A stretch of DNA of 64,000 bases. Source: Chitinophaga varians. GTDB lineage: Bacteria; Bacteroidota; Bacteroidia; Chitinophagales; Chitinophagaceae. The stretch lies in the NCBI RefSeq assembly GCF_012641275.1, contig NZ_JABAIA010000001.1, positions 2,728,001 through 2,792,000 of the forward strand, given 5' to 3'. The notes beneath the pieces were generated by a model. It was not told the origin of the DNA, searched no databases, and saw nothing but the letters and a program-made list of their open reading frames with translations. Made by a program: the position numbers and the translations under genes. This document shows positions 58,483 to 64,000 of the stretch, piece by piece (the stretch's first letter is position 1; every line of letters starts with the position of its first letter).

Positions 58483-59109
58483 TTAGTTGTTGGCCAACAG
58501 GTTTCTCTTCGTCATGTCCTTCACTACCTGCTGTGCATATAATACCGCCATTCTTGCTGTGGAAGGCGGGTCAAAAGATTGTGATTGTACAGAGTACAGT
58601 AACTGACCGCTTTTCAGGTCGTACAGATTACCTTCCCACTGATACCTGGTACTATAGGTGACATAACCCGGTGAATAATAGGTATTGTACCAACGGGAGT
58701 AGTAAGGCCAGAAGCCCCAATAACCATAAGGAGCATAGGCATAACCCGGAGTATAACTTCTTTGTCTTCCCTTATCCACCATCACAATGGTCAGGACCTG
58801 GTTTACATCACTTCCCTGCAGCTTTCTGATAGCTTGTTTTTCACCCATTTTGATAAACTCGTCGGGACCGAATTCCTGTAAGGAAGAAACAGCGTTATAC
58901 CCTTTACGTTTCAGTTCCGATGCGGTGAAATTTTCCATCTGGCTTCTCAGGGCACGGTCCTTTTGAGGAACCAGCGCCATCACCATTATTTTCTGATCTT
59001 TTTGTAACTGTTGCGCGTTGTTGGCTCGCCAGGAAGAAGTAACTTTCGTACTGCACGCAGCCAAAGCCATTATCACTAATCCTGACAATATTAAACCCAG
59101 CTTTTTCAT
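58483..59109 (-). CDS. DUF4136-like lipoprotein
   Basis: 208 aa. Lipobox 'MALAAC' with Cys19. The mature part has 'KVTSSWRANNAQ' near the N terminus, 'QKIMVMALVPQKDRALRSQMEN', and a Tyr/Pro/Gly-rich patch (~120-150, 'YAPYGYWGFWPYYSRWYN'). It ends with 'YDLKSGQLLYSVQSQSFDP' and a C-terminal helix. This fits the DUF4136 envelope-lipoprotein layout; function unknown. Confidence 0.72.
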   Translation of the reverse strand: MKKLGLILSGLVIMALAACSTKVTSSWRANNAQQLQKDQKIMVMALVPQKDRALRSQMENFTASELKRKGYNAVSSLQEFGPDEFIKMGEKQAIRKLQGSDVNQVLTIVMVDKGRQRSYTPGYAYAPYGYWGFWPYYSRWYNTYYSPGYVTYSTRYQWEGNLYDLKSGQLLYSVQSQSFDPPSTARMAVLYAQQVVKDMTKRNLLANN

Positions 59110-59266
59110 GGTTCCCTCCTTGTTTTTGTGTTATACCTGTTAGACGTGGCAAGAAGGAAAATGTAACAGGCACTAGATAGTTTTAACATTCCTATAACGG
59201 TGATGGCTATGAGCACTGTTAACTAGCCAGATTTCGGGGAAGATTAAAACAGATTAAGAATAAGAC

Positions 59267-59305
59267 TAAAAAAAATGACCAAAAAGGAGGTCCTTTCTGG
59301 TCATT
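59267..59305 (-). terminator. Terminator of mqnC
   Basis: AATGACCA pairs with TGGTCATT, with an inner AAGGA/TCCTT pair, followed on the minus strand by an eight-T run. Confidence 0.8.
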
Positions 59306-59334
59306 CAACTCTTGGCCTCAAGGGCCCTCATATC

Positions 59335-59358
59335 GTAGCCCAGGGCTTCAGCCCTGGG
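59335..59358 (+). repeat. REP-like palindrome, copy 3
   Basis: GTAG then CCCAGGGCTTCAGCCCTGGG, identical to copies 1 and 2 in the palindrome, 8 bp beyond the mqnC stop and before its terminator. Confidence 0.85.
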
Positions 59359-59366
59359 ATCCCTGA

Positions 59367-60491
59367 TTAATAGTTAATTATCTGTTCTTCGATTGCAGCA
59401 GGCAACTCACGGAATTCGTACAGCTGGGTACGCAGCTGCGGCTCGAAACCGGCTTCACGGATAGCATCCTGCATGGTGCGGTAGGTGAAGCGGTGAGGGG
59501 CACCGGCAGCGCTTACCACGTTTTCTTCAATCATAATAGACCCGAAATCGTTGGCTCCTGCGTGCAGGCACAGTTGCGCCACCTGTTTGCCGACAGTAAG
59601 CCAGGAAGCCTGGATATTCTTGATATTTGGCAGCATGATACGGCTCATGGCGATCATGCGGATATATTCTTCGGCGGTGGTCATATTGTGAACGCCGCGG
59701 ATCTTCGCCAGCAGCGTGTCCACATCCTGGAACGTCCAGGGGATGAAAGCGGTGAAACCATAGTGCCCTTCCGGCTTCTCGCTTTGTACCTGACGGATGT
59801 CCACCAGGTGTTCGAAGCGCTCCATTACTGTTTCCACGTGGCCAAACATCATGGTCGCGGAAGATGCGATGTTCAGTTTATGTGCAGCCCTCATAACGTC
59901 CAGCCATTCCTGTGCGCCACATTTGCCTTTGGAGATGAGCCTGCGTACACGGTCGTTGAGAATTTCAGCACCAGCGCCCGGAAGGCTGTCCATGCCAGCT
60001 TCTTTTAATGCGCGCAGCACTTCAATATGCGTGCTCTTTTCCAGTTTGGTGATATGCGCTACTTCCGGGGGCCCCAGCGTATGCAGACGGAGAGTAGGGT
60101 ACAGCTTTTTCAGCTCCCTGAACAGGTTGGTATAGAAGCTCAGTCCCAGTTCCGGGTGATGCCCGCCCTGCAGCAGGAGCTGGTCCCCACCGTATTTCAG
60201 GGTCTCGTCTATCTTGCGTTTATATTCCTCAATATCGGTAATATAGGCTTCGGCGTGACCGGGAATGCGGTAAAAGTTGCAAAACTTACAGTTGGCCGTG
60301 CACACGTTGGTCGTGTTCACATTTCTGTCTATCTGCCAGGTCACCTTTCCATGCGGCACCTGTTGCTTACGTAACTCGTTGGCAATGTGCATCAGTTCTG
60401 CCAGCGGTGCATTTTCAAACAAGTACACCCCTTCTTCTGCTGTCAGAAATTCAAACTGCTGTGCCTTTTGATATAAATCCTGAAGTACCAT
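59367..60491 (-). CDS. mqnC: Cyclic dehypoxanthinyl futalosine synthase (MqnC)
   Basis: 374 aa. Radical-SAM motif 'CTANCKFCNFYRIPGH' (C-x3-C-x2-C ~63), 'LLQGGHHPELGL', 'SLPGAGAEILNDRVR', and 'AGANDFGSIMIEENVVSAAG' near the C terminus, which separates MqnC from MqnE. It closes the ring of dehypoxanthine futalosine in the futalosine route to menaquinone. No other mqn gene lies in the window. Its product feeds the quinone pool used by the respiratory chain, including the cbb3 oxidase. Confidence 0.95.
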   Translation of the reverse strand: MVLQDLYQKAQQFEFLTAEEGVYLFENAPLAELMHIANELRKQQVPHGKVTWQIDRNVNTTNVCTANCKFCNFYRIPGHAEAYITDIEEYKRKIDETLKYGGDQLLLQGGHHPELGLSFYTNLFRELKKLYPTLRLHTLGPPEVAHITKLEKSTHIEVLRALKEAGMDSLPGAGAEILNDRVRRLISKGKCGAQEWLDVMRAAHKLNIASSATMMFGHVETVMERFEHLVDIRQVQSEKPEGHYGFTAFIPWTFQDVDTLLAKIRGVHNMTTAEEYIRMIAMSRIMLPNIKNIQASWLTVGKQVAQLCLHAGANDFGSIMIEENVVSAAGAPHRFTYRTMQDAIREAGFEPQLRTQLYEFRELPAAIEEQIINY

Positions 60492-60521
60492 ATGCTATTT
60501 TCTATTCACTGAATAACCCGA

Positions 60522-60529
60522 CAAAGGTA
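60522..60529 (-). promoter_or_regulatory. -7 box of mqnC
   Basis: TACCTTTG on the minus strand, exact TAnnTTTG, 30 nt before the ATG. Confidence 0.6.
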
Positions 60530-60622
60530 GTATATCGCACAATAACAGCGGGTAATAAAAATATTTTATATGTAGCGGTATATACATTAAATTTAGGAAA
60601 ATGATCCCCTTGCATCATCTGT

Positions 60623-61855
60623 ATGCCTAAACCAAATCTGTTACTCGCCTTGCTGCTCGCTTTGGCAGCACTAACCGGTCTTTATCAACCAGTATCTGCC
60701 GGAAATGCCATCCTGGAGAACGATACCACACAGCAATCTGTGTTGATCACCCGTTTTAAATTCAAGCAATATTATGGCGGCGTGGTTGTCATTTCAGCCA
60801 CACTGGATAATATCCCGGACACCCTGCAGTTTATCCTGGACACGGGCAGCGCCGGCATCTCTCTCGACACCGCTACCTGTGTCCGGCTGGGCATCAAACT
60901 CACGCCGACAGACAAAGTGGTAAAAGGGCTGGGAGCCGCCAAAACCGTGTCTTTCGCGATGGACCACACCCTGAAGCTGCCAGGACTTACCATTGACAGC
61001 CTCGATTTCCACGTCAATGATTATGAGCTGATCAGCCAGGTATATGGTATTCAGGTAGATGGTATCATCGGGTACAGTTTCCTGACCCGCTATATTGTAA
61101 CGGTGGATTACGATACGGAGGAAATTATCGTCAACAGCAAAGGCCGTTATACCTACCCCCGGGGAGGACAGCTGCTGCGCCCGTCACTCACGCAGATACC
61201 GTTGATCACAGCGCCGCTGCGCCATGAACGTAAAACAGTCACTAACCGTTATTATTTTGATACCGGCGCCGGTATGTGCCTGTTGTTGTCTTCCCAGTTC
61301 GTCAACGACAGCGCGCTGATCACCCATCACCGGAAAAGCAGGAAAATCATACAAACAGAGGCCCAGGGCCTGGGAGGCAAAATGCAGATGTCGCTTACCA
61401 CCGTCCAGGAGTTCCGCGTCGGCAATTTTTCTTTTCGTAACGTGCCTACCTATATCTTCGATGACAGGACCAACATCACGGCTTATCCTTTCCTCGGCGG
61501 CATGATCGGCAACGACCTGCTGCGGCGGTTTAATATCACGCTTAATTACGGCAGGAAAGAAATCTACCTGATGCCCAACACCCACTTCAAAGATATGTTC
61601 GACTACTCCTATACCGGCCTTATTATCTATCTGATAGACGGCCGGGTGGAAGTGACTGACATCATCAAAGGCTCTCCGGCCGAAAAAGCCGGTATCCGCA
61701 AAGGAGATATCATTATGGCCATCAATAACAACCTGGGGGCCAACCTGCAGATATTCCGCGAAATGCTCAAAAACGTAGGCACCAAGGCCACACTGTTGAT
61801 CGCGAGAGATAGCGAGCTGTTAATTAAAAAGTTGCCAATAAAAAGTATTCTTTAA
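60623..61855 (+). CDS. Secreted retropepsin-like aspartic protease with PDZ
   Basis: 410 aa. Signal peptide to ~26. Two aspartyl-protease lobes: 'LQFILDTGSAGISLD' (Asp ~74) and 'RYYFDTGAGMCLLLS' (Asp ~214), each followed by a hydrophobic-Gly strand ('IDGIIGYSFL', 'GGMIGNDLL'). The C-terminal PDZ domain (~325-405) includes 'VTDIIKGSPAEKAGIRKGDII'. Both lobes have a catalytic Asp, so one chain could form a whole active site. The next gene starts 14 bp downstream and is a paralogue. Confidence 0.87.
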   Translation: MPKPNLLLALLLALAALTGLYQPVSAGNAILENDTTQQSVLITRFKFKQYYGGVVVISATLDNIPDTLQFILDTGSAGISLDTATCVRLGIKLTPTDKVVKGLGAAKTVSFAMDHTLKLPGLTIDSLDFHVNDYELISQVYGIQVDGIIGYSFLTRYIVTVDYDTEEIIVNSKGRYTYPRGGQLLRPSLTQIPLITAPLRHERKTVTNRYYFDTGAGMCLLLSSQFVNDSALITHHRKSRKIIQTEAQGLGGKMQMSLTTVQEFRVGNFSFRNVPTYIFDDRTNITAYPFLGGMIGNDLLRRFNITLNYGRKEIYLMPNTHFKDMFDYSYTGLIIYLIDGRVEVTDIIKGSPAEKAGIRKGDIIMAINNNLGANLQIFREMLKNVGTKATLLIARDSELLIKKLPIKSIL

Positions 61856-61868
61856 CGTTATTTGCAGC

Positions 61869-62786
61869 ATGTGGCGTACTCTGGTGATAGTAATATGCTG
61901 GTGCTGTAATTTATTCCTGCCTGCCTTCGCACAACGAAAAAATGCTGCCCCCGCAGCGGCAGACAACAGCAAACCTGTGGCTGTAATTCCTTTCCGCATG
62001 ATCGACAAACATGTGGTAATACCGGTGGTGCTCTCCGGCGGTACCGATACCCTGCAGTTTGTTTTTGACAGTGGGGCGGAAGTAACGGTGCTGCATAAAC
62101 GTGTTTCTGAAAAAATGCGCATCAACAGCGGGCATCAGGCTTTTATGAGCGGTATCAACAATGCCATGGTAAGGACCAATGTGGTAACTCTCAACGCTTT
62201 GTACCTGAAGGGGTTACGAATTCCTTACGTGGAAGCCTATCTCGAAAATCTTGATAACCTCGGAGACAGTATCGACGGAGTGATCGGTGTGGCCCTGCTG
62301 AAACTGTATATCGTGAAAATCGATTACCGGCAACAACAACTGGTACTGTACCGTAACGGTAAAACGCCCATCGGCAATACCGGGAGACTGCTCCATTTTC
62401 AGCTCAACTATTCCACACCGGTAATAGATGCCGCTATCACCATGCCGGACGGCCGTTATCTTCCGGGCCATTACCACATCACCACCGGTGGCGACTATGG
62501 CATCCTGTTCAACTGGCCCTATGTGGATGCCAATCGTATCAACAGTCTACCTACGCTGAACACAGACAGGGTGCAGGATATGGTCAGAGTGTTGTACTAT
62601 ATCAACAGCAACATCCCGTCATTGCAGCTCGGTGGAAAAACAATGGCCAATGTGCCTGTCAGCTACTGCAAAGACATCAATGACGTGGGCGTGTTCACTG
62701 AGATTGCCGGCTCTATTGGTTATGATATCTGGAAACAATTCACCATCACGATAAACTACGAAAAGAAGGAAGTATACCTGGAATGA
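61869..62786 (+). CDS. Retropepsin-like paralogue lacking second catalytic Asp and PDZ
   Basis: 305 aa. Signal peptide to ~22. The first lobe has 'LQFVFDSGAEVTVLH' (D-S-G, ~65) and 'IDGVIGVALL'. The second lobe's active-site position reads 'HITTGGDYGILF', with no D-T/S-G, though 'GSIGYDIWKQFTITINYEKKEVYLE' (split here at residue ~295) keeps the fold's last strands. No PDZ. It is cotranscribed with the protease upstream. It may work as a dimer through lobe 1 or be a non-catalytic partner. Confidence 0.82.
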   Translation: MWRTLVIVICWCCNLFLPAFAQRKNAAPAAADNSKPVAVIPFRMIDKHVVIPVVLSGGTDTLQFVFDSGAEVTVLHKRVSEKMRINSGHQAFMSGINNAMVRTNVVTLNALYLKGLRIPYVEAYLENLDNLGDSIDGVIGVALLKLYIVKIDYRQQQLVLYRNGKTPIGNTGRLLHFQLNYSTPVIDAAITMPDGRYLPGHYHITTGGDYGILFNWPYVDANRINSLPTLNTDRVQDMVRVLYYINSNIPSLQLGGKTMANVPVSYCKDINDVGVFTEIAGSIGYDIWKQFTITINYEKKEVYLE

Positions 62787-62922
62787 CCGCTGACATGGTA
62801 TTACAGGCTGTACACGTCCCTCAAAATCCATCCTGACAATGGAAAACCCAAACCCTAATTTTAATTCCTAATACGTAATTAGTCCTTTTACCCTATTTTT
62901 ACTTCTATACGAATATTACATT

Positions 62923-64000
62923 ATGATTCATTATAATAAATTTACATTAGCTAATGGGTTGCGGGTTGTGGTACATGAAGACCATACTACGCCCATGGCT
63001 GTATTAAACGTACTGTACGACGTAGGCGCCAGGGACGAGAACCCGGAACAGACCGGTTTTGCCCACTTGTTTGAACACCTGATGTTTGGCGGCTCTGTCA
63101 ACATTCCCGAGTATGATGAGCCCCTGCAGATGGCAGGAGGAGAGAACAACGCCTATACGACCAGCGATCTTACCAATTACTACATACAGCTGCCGGCAGA
63201 AAACATTGAAACTGCTTTCTGGCTGGAAAGTGACCGGATGCTTTCACTGGCCTTCAGTGAAAAAAGCCTCGATGTACAACGCAAAGTAGTATCAGAAGAG
63301 TTTAAGGAACACTACATCAACAAACCCTATGGCGATGTATGGCACAAAATGAGGGAGCTGGCCTACACCACCCACCCTTACCGCTGGATGACCATCGGGA
63401 AAGAACTGTCACACATAGAAAATGCCAGGCTGGAAGATGTAAAAGCCTTCTTCTTTAAGTTTTACCGGCCTGTCAATGCCATCCTTTCCGTGGCGGGCAA
63501 CATTACAACGGAACAGGTGAAAACACTGGCAGAGAAATGGTTTGGCGATATCCCTTCCGGAGAAAAATACCATCGTAACCTGCCCGTTGAACCGCCGCAG
63601 ACAGCTGCGCATAAACTGGAAGTAAAAGCCAATGTGCCGCTGGACGCGCTGTACAAATGTTATCATATGTACCCCCGTTCAGACAAACGTTACTATGCTG
63701 CTGATCTCGTCTCCGATATCCTCGGTGGCGGCAGCTCTTCCCGTTTGCACCAGGTGCTGGTAAAAGAGAAAAAGCTCTTCAGTAATATCGACTGTTACCA
63801 TTTTGGCAGCCTCGACGCAGGCCTGCTTACCATCGAAGGCAAACTGGTGAAAGGCGTGAAAATGAAAGATGCCGAAAAAGCTATCCAGACAGAACTGGAA
63901 AAACTACAGGCGGAAGTGATTGCCGACCGCGAACTGCAAAAGGTGAAAAACCGTGTGGAGAGCCTGCTGGCATTTGAAGACATGAGCCTGCTCAATCGCG
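62923..64000 (+). CDS. M16-family zinc peptidase, 5' part
   Basis: At least 359 codons, cut by the window end. Opening 'FTLANGLRVVVHEDHTTP', inverted zinc motif HxxEH as 'HLFEHLMFGG' (His48-His52), third ligand region 'VVSEEFKEHY' about 75 residues on, then 'PYRWMTIGKELSHIENA' and the second half-domain 'SDILGGGSSSRLHQVLV'. No signal peptide at the chosen ATG, so a cytoplasmic insulinase-like peptidase is likely. The 136-bp gap before it has an AATTCCTAATACGTAATTA stretch and no exact promoter box. Confidence 0.92.
   Translation, partial: MIHYNKFTLANGLRVVVHEDHTTPMAVLNVLYDVGARDENPEQTGFAHLFEHLMFGGSVNIPEYDEPLQMAGGENNAYTTSDLTNYYIQLPAENIETAFWLESDRMLSLAFSEKSLDVQRKVVSEEFKEHYINKPYGDVWHKMRELAYTTHPYRWMTIGKELSHIENARLEDVKAFFFKFYRPVNAILSVAGNITTEQVKTLAEKWFGDIPSGEKYHRNLPVEPPQTAAHKLEVKANVPLDALYKCYHMYPRSDKRYYAADLVSDILGGGSSSRLHQVLVKEKKLFSNIDCYHFGSLDAGLLTIEGKLVKGVKMKDAEKAIQTELEKLQAEVIADRELQKVKNRVESLLAFEDMSLLNR

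Overview
The window is a 64 kb piece of a Bacteroidota chromosome, most likely from the Chitinophaga relatives (order Chitinophagales). This rests on many TAnnTTTG (-7) promoter boxes, the gliding lipoprotein GldH, GLPGLI and DUF4834 proteins, BatD/BatE, a fused CcoN-CcoO cbb3 oxidase and SusC-type N-terminal folds on outer-membrane barrels. It is a core-genome region with coding density near 90%. I saw no prophage, intact insertion sequence, CRISPR array or rRNA.

Layout. 0-2.4 kb: a small membrane protein, tRNA-Met(CAT), a HAD phosphatase and three small membrane proteins. 2.5-8 kb: rimP-nusA-infB behind a short leader that folds as an intrinsic terminator. 8.2-16.5 kb: a SurA-like periplasmic foldase, a large PurF-like amidotransferase, SixA-like phosphatase, ProC, and a Dna2-like nuclease-helicase. 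16.6-23.3 kb: a NUMOD4/HNH-like DNA-binding protein, DusB, a CPBP protease, DUF2007, the phospholipid genes cdsA and psd, a YjjG-like nucleotidase and an SDR. 23.5-31.2 kb: BatD-BatE, a degenerate LytS-type kinase, an OmpR/HisKA two-component pair, gldH, a YicC-type RNase and a pseudouridine synthase. 31.2-43.2 kb: an Fnr-type regulator, a hemerythrin-like protein, copper ATPase CcoI, a cupin, ccoS-ccoNO-ccoQ-ccoP-ccoG-ccoH, a SafE/DsbD-like protein and hemN, which together are a complete microaerobic respiration module. 43.6-50.8 kb: an LpxD-like acyltransferase, a lipoprotein, an epimerase, 3-hydroxyacyl-CoA dehydrogenase, pheS and a second two-component pair. 51-64 kb: a GLPGLI protein and outer-membrane barrel, a Tat-type sugar isomerase, an amino-acid permease, a GNAT, a lipoprotein, mqnC (futalosine menaquinone route), two retropepsin-like proteases and the start of an M16 peptidase.

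The strongest regulatory signal is a duplicated promoter design. Two Fnr-like dyads 22 bp apart sit exactly 36 bp (start to start) upstream of a TAnnTTTG box. This occurs once before the hemerythrin-like gene/ccoI and once at the end of ccoI ahead of the cupin/cbb3 operon. The gene immediately upstream encodes a Cys-rich Fnr-type protein, so the module looks like one oxygen-responsive regulon. Downstream, the oxidase needs haem (HemN), copper (CcoI), assembly factors (CcoS, CcoG, CcoH) and a quinol pool (MqnC).

The intergenic DNA carries two kinds of dispersed repeats. One is a REP-like palindrome preceded by GTAG or GCAG. The other is a set of hairpins whose arms are built from iterated 7-8 bp units.
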